A stretch of DNA of 64,000 nucleotides from Ignavibacteria bacterium (GCA_017303675.1 JAFLBX010000001.1:507970-571969); one strand, 5' to 3'. Positions 46,436-54,981 are shown, counted from the stretch's first letter. Translations and numbers: made by a program. The notes: generated from the letters alone by a model not told the origin.

Positions 46436-47296
46436 TTAAGGAATATCAATTGCGAGTACAGGTATGTTTGTTAACCTGCAAACCCCTTCAGCTGTCCTGC
46501 TTCCCAATATCCTCGAAGCTCCTTTTTTTCTTTTCAGTCCTATTGCTATAAGATCTGCTTTAACTGACCTGGCGAACCTGGTAATTCCTTCATCAATTTC
46601 ATAACTTGCCCTAACGTGCGGAACAAAATTGCCCTGGAATCTTTTTGAGAATTTATTGATGCCGTCCTTCAATTCATCAAAGGACTTGAATTCGTTTTTA
46701 GTGTTTATTCTGAGTAAATGTATAACAGGATTAAAATCTTTGACCAGGTTATTTAATGCGGGATATACCTTGTAACAATCCCTTTCAAATCTGGATGCAA
46801 ATACTATTTTGTGGATCTTATTCTGGCCGTGGCGGCCGCGTATTACTATCACAGGAATTGAAGTTAATCTCATTATCCGTTCTGTTTTTGAACCAATGAA
46901 TGTTTTCTTTAAAGATGAACTACCGTTTGAACCCATTACTATCAGATCAGCGTTTTTATCTTCTGCAAATGATATTATATCTGAATATATGTTACTACCC
47001 GCTATTACTGTGCTTTTGACTTGAACAAATTTCAAATAATCCGTACTTTCTATATAAGATAATCTCACTTTGTTATTTCGCATCAATTCAGAAACCATAT
47101 TCTGATGCGAGCTCAGGACCTGCGCAGAAGTAATCCCGGCATCCGGATATGCGAAAAAATAATTTAATCCCGGTATAATATTAATTAAATGTATTTTTGA
47201 GTTGTATTTTTTTCCCAGGAACGCGGCATATCTTACAGCCTCTATTGACGCCTGGGAAAAATCAACCGGGACAATAATTGAATTAATTTTTTTCAT
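46436..47296 (-). CDS. Universal stress protein with two Usp domains
   Basis: This 286-residue protein has two UspA folds in tandem. The first, 1-150, starts with NSIIVPVDFSQASIEAVRYAAFLGKKY and ends with the ATP-loop-like ADLIVMGSNGSSSLKKTFIGSKTERIMRLTSIPVIVIR. The second, 155-285, has the shorter form AIGLKRKKGASRILGSRTAEGVCRLTNIPVLAIDI. The GxxGS-type loop in the first domain suggests nucleotide binding there. It is divergent from the baeRF-like gene. Confidence 0.93.
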   Translation of the reverse strand: MKKINSIIVPVDFSQASIEAVRYAAFLGKKYNSKIHLINIIPGLNYFFAYPDAGITSAQVLSSHQNMVSELMRNNKVRLSYIESTDYLKFVQVKSTVIAGSNIYSDIISFAEDKNADLIVMGSNGSSSLKKTFIGSKTERIMRLTSIPVIVIRGRHGQNKIHKIVFASRFERDCYKVYPALNNLVKDFNPVIHLLRINTKNEFKSFDELKDGINKFSKRFQGNFVPHVRASYEIDEGITRFARSVKADLIAIGLKRKKGASRILGSRTAEGVCRLTNIPVLAIDIP

Positions 47297-47461
47297 CTGT
47301 TTTCTTTCGCGGTAATTAATAAAGCAAACATATTAATTTAATAATAATATAATAAAAAGTAATGTAATCAAATAATAATTTAAATAAAGCATAATTTAAA
47401 CTATTCATTATTTACTGATTTATGGATTAAATTTTGCTTTCTAAAAGAAAAGGATATAAAG

Positions 47462-48550
47462 ATGAACAGACAAATCTTAAAGGAGCTTCAGAATAAAGGA
47501 ACATTTCCCTGTGTTTCAATTTTAATGCCTACCCACCGGAGTTTCCCCGAAAACCAGCAGGATAAGATAAGACTGAAAAACCTTGTCAGCACAGCGCAGC
47601 GCAGGCTCAGGGAAGAATCCGAAAAAAGTGACATTTCAGGCATAACTCAAAAACTGAACGATCTTGCTGAGAGTGTAGATTATAATAATCTGCTCGATGG
47701 CTTGGCTGTATTCATAAGTAACGATGACAATTATAAATTCAATTTCAGTTTCCCGGTAAAAGAACGTGTAATAATTGATAAGAGTTTTGCGACCAGGGAT
47801 CTTGTATTTGGCCTTAACCGTTCGCAGCCTTATCTAGCATTAATAATCGATGAAAAAAATACCCGGTTCTATTCGGGAATAAGGGAAAATCTTATTGAAA
47901 TTAATCACCCCGAACTTCCTTTAAAGAATTTTGTTCATGATATTAAATCAGGAGAAATTACCGATACTTCATTTAACGACAGGATACACGAAAATGAAGA
48001 AAGATTAAAAAATTATTTGCGTGAAGTAGATCTATTGCTGATTGAAATAAGCGGTTCAGAAAATATACCGTACATAATTGCAGGTACCCAAAAGCAAATC
48101 GCTCTTTTTAAGGAGATCTCAAAATCTAGGTCCCGCGTACTGGGTGAGCTTACCGGAAACTATGGAAACTCATCCCGCGATGAATTGGCAAAACTTATCT
48201 GGCCAATCGCTAAAAACGGATTTGCCGTGATAAGAGCTGATATTCTTAAAGAAGTTGAAAAAGCCGCAGGTGCAAAAAAATTTGCCGCCGGAATTGATGA
48301 GGTTTGGAAACTGGCGAAAGAAGGCAGGGGGTTGACCCTGCTAACAGAAATCAACTTTTCAATGATAGGTACTATTACCGAAAAGGGTTTTGTACCCGGT
48401 GACAAGTCCGCCTCTGACAGCGATTTACATACTGATGATGCTGTTGACGAAATTATTGAGAATGTTGTATCAAAGGGCGGCAAGGTGGTTTTTTTTGAAA
48501 ACGGAAAACTTGATCAGTACGGCAAAATTGCCCTGATATTAAGATATTAA
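47462..48550 (+). CDS. baeRF-like protein (bacterial archaeo-eukaryotic release factor relative)
   Basis: This 362-residue protein resembles the baeRF family, bacterial relatives of the archaeal and eukaryotic release factor eRF1 that were proposed to act on stalled ribosomes. Recognisable parts are the VSILMPTHRSFPENQQDKIRLKNLVSTAQRRL start, GLAVFISND and RSQPYLALIIDEKNTRFYSG in the first domain, and DEIIENVVSKGGKVVFFENGKL with ALILRY at the end. The GGQ motif of classical eRF1 was not found. The ATG is preceded by AAAGGATATAA. The GNAT-nitrilase gene follows after 17 nt. Confidence 0.78.
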   Translation: MNRQILKELQNKGTFPCVSILMPTHRSFPENQQDKIRLKNLVSTAQRRLREESEKSDISGITQKLNDLAESVDYNNLLDGLAVFISNDDNYKFNFSFPVKERVIIDKSFATRDLVFGLNRSQPYLALIIDEKNTRFYSGIRENLIEINHPELPLKNFVHDIKSGEITDTSFNDRIHENEERLKNYLREVDLLLIEISGSENIPYIIAGTQKQIALFKEISKSRSRVLGELTGNYGNSSRDELAKLIWPIAKNGFAVIRADILKEVEKAAGAKKFAAGIDEVWKLAKEGRGLTLLTEINFSMIGTITEKGFVPGDKSASDSDLHTDDAVDEIIENVVSKGGKVVFFENGKLDQYGKIALILRY

Positions 48551-48567
48551 TCTAAGGAGGAAAATTC

Positions 48568-50127
48568 ATGAGTGAATTAAACCTGAAACAGTTCGAAAAA
48601 AAACTGAAGATAAGACCTCTTGAAGGTAAAGATTATGATGCTATAACGGTTCTTCAGAAAAAGTGTTTCCCGAAAATGAAACCCTGGTCACCTGAGCAGT
48701 TTAAAAGTCTTATTTCAGTTTTCCCCGAAGGACAGGTGTGTATTGAATATGACGGAAAGATCATAGCTTCTTCTTCAAGCCTGATACTTAATTTTGATGA
48801 GTACTCCTCTGTGCACAACTGGAATGAAATTACCAATGGCGGATTTATAACAAACCACGATGTGAACGGGGACACTCTCTACGGAATAGAAATTATGACT
48901 TCTCCTGATTTCAGGGGACTGAAACTTTCCAGAAGGTTGTATAATGAAAGAAAGAAGATTGCCCGCAGTTTCAATTTAAAAAGGATCGTCATAGGCGGAA
49001 GGATTCCGGGGTACTCAAAGTACTCCGCTAAAATAGGTGCCAGGGAGTATATTGATAAAGTTATTTCAAAAGAGCTGGTTGATCCGGTTTTAACCCCGCA
49101 AATCTCAAACAACTTTGTATTAATAAGACTTATCCCGGATTACCTCCCATCTGATAAAGAGTCGATGGGATACGCTACGTATCTTGAGTGGACCAATATT
49201 GATTACGATCCTAATTCATCAAGATCCTTCAGCAATAAACCTGAGTATGTAAGGGTTTGCGCTATTCAATATCTAATGCGTCAATTGAAAGATTTCAAAG
49301 ATTTCGCGAAATATTGTGAGTATTTCATAGATGTTGCTTCTGATTACAGATGCGATTTCATTCTTTTCCCTGAAATGTTTACCAGCCAGCTCCTTACGTT
49401 TATGAAACCCGAACGCCCGGGCATAGCGATGCGCAAACTATCAGAATATACCCCTAAGTATCTCCAGGTCTTTACCAAACTTGCTATAAAATATAATATA
49501 AATATTATCGGCGGTTCACATTTCACCCTTGAAGGTAATGATCTTTATAATATCTCCTATCTCTTCAGGCGTGACGGTACAATTGGCAAACAGTATAAAA
49601 TTCACATAACTCCAAGTGAACGTAAATGGTGGGGAGTTAAACCCGGCAATAAAGTAGAAGTTTTTGATACGGATAAAGGCAAAATAGCAATATTGATCTG
49701 TTATGACATTGAATTTCCGGAACTATCCAGAATTGCTGTAGAAAAAGGAGCAAACATTATATTTGTCCCTTTCAATACTGATGAAAGATCAGCCTATTTA
49801 AGAGTAAGATACTGTGCGCACGCAAGATGTGTTGAAAACCAGGTATATACTGTTATAGCAGGATGCGTGGGAAATATCCCGGCTGTTGAAAATCTTGATA
49901 TTCATTACGCTCAATCAGCAATATTAACCCCTTCCGATATTCCGTTTGAACGTGACGGAATTGCCGCGGAATGCTCGCCAAACATAGAAACATTAATATT
50001 CCATGATCTTGATATAAACCTGATTAAACGTCAGCAAAAACTTGGAAGTGTTCTGAACTGGCAGGATAGAAGAAAAGACCTGTATTCAATTCATTTTAAA
50101 GAAGATGAAAAAAATTTAGAAATGTGA
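48568..50127 (+). CDS. Bifunctional GNAT acetyltransferase - carbon-nitrogen hydrolase (nitrilase) fusion
   Basis: This 519-residue protein has two domains. The N-terminal GNAT domain (about 10-200) has IRPLEGKDYDAITVLQKKCFP and the acetyl-CoA motif MTSPDFRGLKLSRRLYNERKKIA. The nitrilase domain (about 228-500) has all three catalytic residues: Glu in FILFPEMFTS, Lys in YKIHITPSERKWW and Cys in ILICYDIEFPELSR. Such fusions are found in many bacteria; their substrate is not established. The ribosome binding site AAGGAGG (48554-48560) is one of the strongest in the window. It is followed by a terminator. Confidence 0.93.
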   Translation: MSELNLKQFEKKLKIRPLEGKDYDAITVLQKKCFPKMKPWSPEQFKSLISVFPEGQVCIEYDGKIIASSSSLILNFDEYSSVHNWNEITNGGFITNHDVNGDTLYGIEIMTSPDFRGLKLSRRLYNERKKIARSFNLKRIVIGGRIPGYSKYSAKIGAREYIDKVISKELVDPVLTPQISNNFVLIRLIPDYLPSDKESMGYATYLEWTNIDYDPNSSRSFSNKPEYVRVCAIQYLMRQLKDFKDFAKYCEYFIDVASDYRCDFILFPEMFTSQLLTFMKPERPGIAMRKLSEYTPKYLQVFTKLAIKYNINIIGGSHFTLEGNDLYNISYLFRRDGTIGKQYKIHITPSERKWWGVKPGNKVEVFDTDKGKIAILICYDIEFPELSRIAVEKGANIIFVPFNTDERSAYLRVRYCAHARCVENQVYTVIAGCVGNIPAVENLDIHYAQSAILTPSDIPFERDGIAAECSPNIETLIFHDLDINLIKRQQKLGSVLNWQDRRKDLYSIHFKEDEKNLEM

Positions 50128-50159
50128 TCTAACCCTGATTTTGCTTCCTCCTATATAAG

Positions 50160-50209
50160 TTTAGTGCGGCTGAAATGAATTTTTTACTCAGCCGCATTAA
50201 ACTTTTTTT
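50160..50209 (+). terminator. Intrinsic terminator after the GNAT-nitrilase gene
   Basis: TTTAGTGCGGCTGA (50160-50173) pairs with TCAGCCGCATTAAA (50188-50201), with one G-T pair, followed by CTTTTTTTAA. The end reaches the stop of the convergent DUF985 gene. Confidence 0.85.
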
Positions 50210-50711
50210 AATTCCCCGTTAATCGTTCAATTATTTCCTTATACTGGGGAAACAATTTCAAAAGCTCATCACGTTCTGCTAATTCAAAATCATCAAAATG
50301 GAATCCCGGAGCGACCGTGCAGCCAACCAGGCAGAATGAATCCGCAGAACTTACCTTTGCGCCAAACCACACCCCGTGCGGAATGACACACTGAAGCACT
50401 TCACCGCTTTCAATATTTCTTCCCAAAGTGATCTCGCTGTAAATTCCTTCACTGCTTATCATATAAATTGTAACGGGTGAGCCTTCGTAAAAATGCCAAA
50501 GCTCATCGCTTTTAATTCTGTGGAATGCCGAAAAAGTATCTGAGCTCAGCAAAAAGTATATCGAAGTTGAGTGATGCCTTTTACCCGAAAATCTTTCCGG
50601 CAGATGTTCGCCCGATATTTCCTCTGATGATCTGTAAACTTCCTTAAACCACCCGCCTTCCGGGTGTTTTTCGAGTCCAAGCTTTTTTATGTAATAATCT
50701 GAATTTTGCAT
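50208..50711 (-). CDS. DUF985 cupin-fold protein
   Basis: This 167-residue protein has the DUF985 pattern: YYIKKLGLEKHPEGGWFKEVYRS, then STSIYFLLSSDTFSAFHRIKSDELWHFYEGSPV, HGVWFGAKV and LVGCTVAPGFHFDDFELAERDELL. The fold is a cupin related to some sugar-modifying or epimerase-like cupins. Function is not established. The gene stands alone on the minus strand, with a REP-like element just upstream. Confidence 0.92.
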   Translation of the reverse strand: MQNSDYYIKKLGLEKHPEGGWFKEVYRSSEEISGEHLPERFSGKRHHSTSIYFLLSSDTFSAFHRIKSDELWHFYEGSPVTIYMISSEGIYSEITLGRNIESGEVLQCVIPHGVWFGAKVSSADSFCLVGCTVAPGFHFDDFELAERDELLKLFPQYKEIIERLTGN

Positions 50712-50727
50712 TTTATTGAATTAAATT

Positions 50728-50773
50728 CCCCTCTTGAGAGGGGTGGCACGAGCAAAGCTCGTGACGGGGTGTG
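50728..50773. repeat. REP-like double-hairpin element (copy A)
   Basis: Two adjacent perfect hairpins are seen: CCCCTC/GAGGGG (50728-50743) and CACGAGC/GCTCGTG (50747-50763), followed by ACGGGGTG. The element at 51651-51708 has the same plan, two stems followed by GGGGTGG. It lies between the DUF985 gene and the divergent hypothetical at 50853. Confidence 0.7.
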
Positions 50774-50852
50774 TTTAAAATTTTATACTTAATTTTGTAT
50801 CAACGGAACAAAACCACGGAAATTTCAGTAACATAACTAACTGAAAAATATT

Positions 50853-51632
50853 ATGAAATTGAAAATGAAGTATTTAACAATAGCTTTAATTAATATAGCG
50901 TTCATATTCAGCGGATTTATCTGCGCAAAAAGCACTTCCGGCTCTGATAACACTCCCCTTCCTGAAAAACGCCCCGATAACATCACATTCAGCTATTCCC
51001 AAAGCGGCGGCATGATGTATTACAGTGAAAATATTTATATATCTAAAGATTCCTGTTTCTATAAAATAAATGATGGCGGCGCAATTACCCGCGTTGATTT
51101 TAAATTATCGGATTCTGAGCTTGATAAGCTTTATGCAGTGTTCAGGGATAACAGGTTCGATGAAATTGATACATTTGAAGAAAAAGTTTATGACCGCGGC
51201 GGTGAAAGTATTTACTTAAGCTGGAAGCCGGGTAAACACGCTAAAATAAGTAATTCAGGTATGAGCTTTGTTCAAAGTTCATGGAGCAAAGAGTGGAATA
51301 ACTGCGTAAATGCAATTGAAAAGATCGGAAAAGGTGAGATGGAAAAACAACTAAAGAACTACGAAATTATTTTTGATAAATCTCTGTACGGCAAAGAGCT
51401 CTATATGCAGATAAACCGCGATGTAGTTTTTAAAAAAGGAAAATTAATTAGTGAATTAAGCAGCGATGAAAATTTTGTAAAAATTGTAATGCTCTCACCG
51501 GGATATCATAACGCGTCAGTTACCGTTGATAAATCATATAACACCATAAAGATAAATGCCGACAGCACCAAAAGCCTCCGGCTTTATATGGTCAACGATT
51601 CCCTTAAACACGAATTCACTATTAAGAAATAA
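50853..51632 (+). CDS. Hypothetical exported protein, possibly lipoprotein
   Basis: This 259-residue protein has an N-terminal hydrophobic segment (YLTIALINIAFIFSGFICAKS) that could end in a lipobox Cys at about residue 24. The rest is beta-rich and charged: DNITFSYSQSGGMMYYSENIYISKDSCFYKI, a helix DSELDKLYAVFRDNRFDEI, and a C-terminal part KIVMLSPGYHNASVTVDKSYNTIKI that resembles an added beta domain. No family is recognised. It stands alone between two REP-like elements. Confidence 0.65.
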   Translation: MKLKMKYLTIALINIAFIFSGFICAKSTSGSDNTPLPEKRPDNITFSYSQSGGMMYYSENIYISKDSCFYKINDGGAITRVDFKLSDSELDKLYAVFRDNRFDEIDTFEEKVYDRGGESIYLSWKPGKHAKISNSGMSFVQSSWSKEWNNCVNAIEKIGKGEMEKQLKNYEIIFDKSLYGKELYMQINRDVVFKKGKLISELSSDENFVKIVMLSPGYHNASVTVDKSYNTIKINADSTKSLRLYMVNDSLKHEFTIKK

Positions 51633-51650
51633 TAATTGTATAATTTTGCT

Positions 51651-51708
51651 CCCCTCCTTAATTAAGGAGGGGAGGCAATCCGGCAACCGCCGGATTGCGG
51701 GGTGGTAT
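51651..51708. repeat. REP-like double-hairpin element (copy B)
   Basis: A 22-nt perfect palindrome (51651-51672, CCCCTCCTTA and its complement) is followed by GCAATCCGGC (51675-51684) paired with GCCGGATTGC (51689-51698) and GGGGTGGT. It lies 19 nt after the stop of the hypothetical at 50853. Confidence 0.75.
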
Positions 51709-51877
51709 CAAAATGCTCCGTTGAAATTACAAATCCAAATTGCTGCTTTCTCGCATTAAAATAGTCCGTTACTTCGAAATAGAGACAGCCCCTTATTATT
51801 ATCCACACCCCTGAAACTTATTACACCTATATTTGTGTTACAACACATAACTAACCGCTAACTAACTATAAATTATT

Positions 51878-52300
51878 ATGATAACAAACTTTCTTAACAA
51901 GTACAGCGATGCAGGAACGCTTTTTTTGCGAATTGGTATCGGTTTTGCGTTTATTTTCGTTCACGGATGGGGTAAAATGTTCGGGGGACCCGAGCTTTGG
52001 ACTAAGCTGGGTGGCTCGATGGCAAACCTCGGCATAACATTTGCGCCAACTTTCTGGGGATTTATGGCTGCTGCCGCAGAATTTGGCGGGGGAATTTTGA
52101 TCCTGTTCGGTTTATTCACCAGACCCGCAGCTGCTTTTATGGCATTTACAATGCTTGTAGCTTTCATTCAGCATACTTCCAAGCTCGATCCATGGAACAG
52201 GGTAATTTATCCTATGGAAATGTTCGCAGTATTTATGGCTCTTCTTTTCATCGGTGCCGGTAAATACAGCATAGATGCACTTATATCAAAAAAGAAATAA
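51878..52300 (+). CDS. DoxX family membrane protein
   Basis: This 140-residue protein has four helices and the DoxX pattern: LFLRIGIGFAFIFVHGWGKMFGG, then GFMAAAAEFGGGILILFGLFTRPAAAFMAFTMLVAFIQHTS and EMFAVFMALLFIGAGKYSID. DoxX-type proteins are associated with redox or quinone-linked processes, but this one's role is not shown. It is a single-gene unit closed by a terminator at 52384. Confidence 0.92.
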   Translation: MITNFLNKYSDAGTLFLRIGIGFAFIFVHGWGKMFGGPELWTKLGGSMANLGITFAPTFWGFMAAAAEFGGGILILFGLFTRPAAAFMAFTMLVAFIQHTSKLDPWNRVIYPMEMFAVFMALLFIGAGKYSIDALISKKK

Positions 52301-52383
52301 TAAGTTATTTAACTTAGTGCTCCTATCTAACCACCATTTCTGATGGCATGAATTATATTCTTGGTGCAGTTATTTTTCAGATT

Positions 52384-52408
52384 AAAGGGGCTATTAAGCC
52401 CCTTTTTT
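52384..52408 (+). terminator. Intrinsic terminator after the DoxX gene
   Basis: AAAGGGGCT (52384-52392), the loop ATTA and AGCCCCTTT (52397-52405) are followed by further T residues. Confidence 0.88.
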
Positions 52409-52470
52409 AATTGTGATGTAAAACAATTTTGAAGCAGTTTCCCATTTCAGCATTTTACTCACATATAAAA

Positions 52471-52624
52471 CCGCCTTTGAAAATTTCCGTAAAAAAATTA
52501 GCTTCGCAGTATGAACACAGGAAAATTTGTTTGAGTCCGGCAAATCGCACCTAGGGTGCGCATCAAGCCGGACGGGTTATTTTCCTGTACGGCGAAGATA
52601 ATTTTAGGAAATTTTCATCAGCGG
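52471..52624. repeat. Long nested imperfect palindrome, about 154 nt
   Basis: Successive inverted segments are found, from outside in: CCGC/GCGG, TGAAAATTTCC (52478-52488)/GGAAATTTTCA (52607-52617), GCTTCGC (52501-52507)/GCGAAG (52592-52597), ACAGGAAAAT (52517-52526)/ATTTTCCTGT (52579-52588), GTCCGGC (52535-52541)/GCCGGAC (52567-52573), GCACC (52547-52551)/GGTGC (52555-52559). All are in nested order. No gene of useful length overlaps it in the 600-nt gap between the DoxX gene and the gene at 52904. Confidence 0.8.
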
Positions 52625-52638
52625 TCGATTTTTCTTTG

Positions 52639-52695
52639 GTTACTTTCTGGCGCATGTCCCGCACATGATGCGGGAATCGCTCAAAAGAAAGTAAC
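52639..52695. repeat. Second nested hairpin in the same intergenic gap
   Basis: GTTACTTTCT (52639-52648) pairs with AGAAAGTAAC (52686-52695), enclosing TCCCGCA (52657-52663)/TGCGGGA (52669-52675). It lies 14 nt after the long palindrome. Sequences of the TTTCTTTGGTTACTTTCT kind recur between genes in many Bacteroidota-related genomes, so it is probably a mobile repetitive element. Confidence 0.75.
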
Positions 52696-52903
52696 AGAAT
52701 TTTCACTTGTTTCAAAATGCTCCTAAGAAATCCTTTTTGAGATTTATTTTGAAAACTACTCCTCGCAAATGGGTGGATTAGAAACGAAAAAATTTTTCAA
52801 TGCAGCCCTTTCATTCATTTTCAAGTCAGCTTTTTTGATAACAGGAAATTAATATTTTCTGTTTATTTTTGTATATTAATCAATTAATTATTCTAACACC
52901 ATC

Positions 52904-54325
52904 ATGCTGAAAAAACTATTTTTCTTAATGGTTTTGCTTGTACCATTTGTTACAATGGCACAATTCGAAGATATCATCAAAAAAACTGTCGTTCCGGATA
53001 TCCTCGAAGAAAAAAATATCACCACATCAATAGATGATGCCTACCCTGTTTCATTCTGGGTAAATGATATAGGAGATTATTACGATCCGGTTGAGCCTGC
53101 TGACTATAACGCGCCGCTTGGACCCGGTTACTACAGGCTTACTGTGCAAAGCTACTGCCTTAAAGCCGGAACACACGGACCCACAAAAGGTTCAGGTCAT
53201 TTAATAGCACCTATCAAAGGCAAGCTTGATAACCTGGTTACAAATATTTTAACCCGATCAGCAGATCACCCGGAAATTGCGCAAAGAGATATCCAGCTTT
53301 TACTGTGGTCAATTATTTACGGTGCTAAATTCACAGACCTGCAGCCGGAGCTTCAGCTCCGCGTAAAACCGCTTCTCACTCCTTCGGAAATTGCAGAGCT
53401 TAGTGTTGGCATAAGCGATGTACCGCTTGACCTTCTGCCGGAAGAAGTCCGATCTACGGCAAAATTCTACAAAGACCTGCGCGGAAAATTAACCGATCCC
53501 TCAAGCAATTTTGAAGAAATTGAAAGTATGGCGGTATTGCCGGGCGACCCGCCTTCAAACCTGATGAAGAAACAAATTGACCCGGGCAACTGGGCTTATA
53601 TTGGCGATGGCTTCTACATGAGAATGATGCCCGAAGGTTACCAGAAATCAATTTTGGAATTTTATCGCCCGCAGGCTGTAAATATCACACGTGATGATAA
53701 AGGGAGAATTACGCTTTTTGAAAAAAACGGCGATAAGATAGAAGTAAGCTATTTTGATGAACCGGGAAGCGATGTTATGAAAGGTGATGATGGAAAATTC
53801 TACCCGATTTACCGCTTTAAGTCAGTTAAATTCACAGGTACAAACCCCGGAGAAGAAGAGCTTGTTGAAAATTTCGGGTGGATGATTCGCGGTGACGGCA
53901 AGGAGCTTAAGAATGTTACTGAGTTTAAATCATATCCAAATGACCCGACTTCAGCGCTTTATAAAGCGCGTTTAACAACAGCTAACGACTTCTTCAAAAA
54001 AATCGCAAAGTATCGCAAGGATTCCAATAACCCGGGCAAAGGCAGTGAATCAGGCAACATGGATGAATTCAATGCCGATAAACACATGAAAGATGGTATG
54101 GATGCGGTTAAGAACCCAACTGACTTTAACAGAAAAAGTAACTGGTTCAGAAGACACCTGGATTATGTTAAAGACTGGTGGAACTGTTCATCAAACCAGC
54201 TTGCAGGCAGTTCATGCGATAATGATGATACACCCAGAAAACCCAATCCGCAGAAAAAAACCGCCGCGCCGGGAAATACAAAGGGTCAGCGAATAGCTCC
54301 AAGTCTGCGTAAATGGGGCGAGTAA
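52904..54325 (+). CDS. Secreted protein of unknown function with thioester-domain-like Cys and Gln motifs
   Basis: This 473-residue protein has a signal peptide (KKLFFLMVLLVPFVTMAQ). Residues about 75-140 contain YRLTVQSYCLKAGTHG with Cys85, and AQRDIQLLLWSIIYG with Gln131 and Trp135. The YC(L) and Q..LW pair recalls the thioester domain (TED) adhesins of Gram-positive bacteria, where this Cys and Gln form an internal thioester; the spacing here is shorter. The rest comprises a helical part, a beta-rich part with GNWAYIGDGFYMRMMPEGYQKSILEF and ITLFEKNGDKIEVSYF, and a C-terminal low-complexity tail rich in Asn, Pro and Lys. No T9SS tail is present. Function unknown. Confidence 0.6.
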   Translation: MLKKLFFLMVLLVPFVTMAQFEDIIKKTVVPDILEEKNITTSIDDAYPVSFWVNDIGDYYDPVEPADYNAPLGPGYYRLTVQSYCLKAGTHGPTKGSGHLIAPIKGKLDNLVTNILTRSADHPEIAQRDIQLLLWSIIYGAKFTDLQPELQLRVKPLLTPSEIAELSVGISDVPLDLLPEEVRSTAKFYKDLRGKLTDPSSNFEEIESMAVLPGDPPSNLMKKQIDPGNWAYIGDGFYMRMMPEGYQKSILEFYRPQAVNITRDDKGRITLFEKNGDKIEVSYFDEPGSDVMKGDDGKFYPIYRFKSVKFTGTNPGEEELVENFGWMIRGDGKELKNVTEFKSYPNDPTSALYKARLTTANDFFKKIAKYRKDSNNPGKGSESGNMDEFNADKHMKDGMDAVKNPTDFNRKSNWFRRHLDYVKDWWNCSSNQLAGSSCDNDDTPRKPNPQKKTAAPGNTKGQRIAPSLRKWGE

Positions 54326-54352
54326 AAAAGCCTGTACATAAAATTCACAGTT

Positions 54353-54391
54353 AATAATAAAGCCTGCTTTTAAAAAGCAGGCTTTATTATT
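54353..54391. terminator. Strong bidirectional terminator
   Basis: AATAATAAAGCCTGCTTT (54353-54370) and its 18-bp perfect complement (54374-54391) surround a 3-nt loop. It serves the gene at 52904 and the convergent gene at 54409. Confidence 0.92.
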
Positions 54392-54408
54392 ATGGCCTGT
54401 TGGGTGAT

Positions 54409-54948
54409 TTATAATCCCATAAACTTTATATTATCTGTGGCCCCGTTCTCTATAATCAGCCTGTCAGTTTCTCTGAATGTGCCATCAGGCTGAAGCATTC
54501 CCGAAATTACAGTTGCTGAAAATTCGAGCTGAATTGTATTATCAGTAAGATCAAACCTGTTCAGCTTAAATTGTGCATTAAGCATAACATAATTATTCTC
54601 TGTCCTGTTTTTATCCCTGTTATAAGTAAAGTAAAACATATGCTCTGCGGAATTTGTTGTCAGGCGCGGGTACTGAACTTCATAGTTTGCAGTAAAAGGC
54701 ATTTGTAGTTGAATCATTTTTTTAGGCTGCGAAATTGCAAACTGAAATAGCCCGCCGCTTCCGTTTTCTATGTTGAAATTCAATACATCATCAGCAGCCA
54801 TATAAATTGCGGAGGTTATTTTTCCGCTGAACGGCGTTCCGCCTATTGTGCAGGTTAAGTTGCCGCTGTAAGGCAGATCCTGGGAATAAATTTTTGATGC
54901 AACTGTTACCGCAAATAATACAAAAGCTAAAATTAATTTTCTTTTCAT
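54409..54948 (-). CDS. Hypothetical exported beta-rich protein
   Basis: This 179-residue protein has a signal peptide (KRKLILAFVLFAVTVASKIYSQ) and then an all-beta sequence: GNLTCTIGGTPFSGKITSAIYMAADDVLNFNIEN, QLQMPFTANYEVQYPRL and NTIQLEFSATVISGMLQPDG. This could be a small beta-sandwich or barrel. No family is recognised. It is the last gene of a minus-strand run with the genes at 54982 and 55461. Confidence 0.6.
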   Translation of the reverse strand: MKRKLILAFVLFAVTVASKIYSQDLPYSGNLTCTIGGTPFSGKITSAIYMAADDVLNFNIENGSGGLFQFAISQPKKMIQLQMPFTANYEVQYPRLTTNSAEHMFYFTYNRDKNRTENNYVMLNAQFKLNRFDLTDNTIQLEFSATVISGMLQPDGTFRETDRLIIENGATDNIKFMGL

Positions 54949-54981
54949 CGTTGTTCCTTATAATTTAATTTGTTGAATTAT

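Noticed and set aside
50728-51708. A composite transposon around the gene at 50853
   Set aside because: There is no transposase and the two flanking elements differ in their second stems, so they are more likely independent REP-like repeats.
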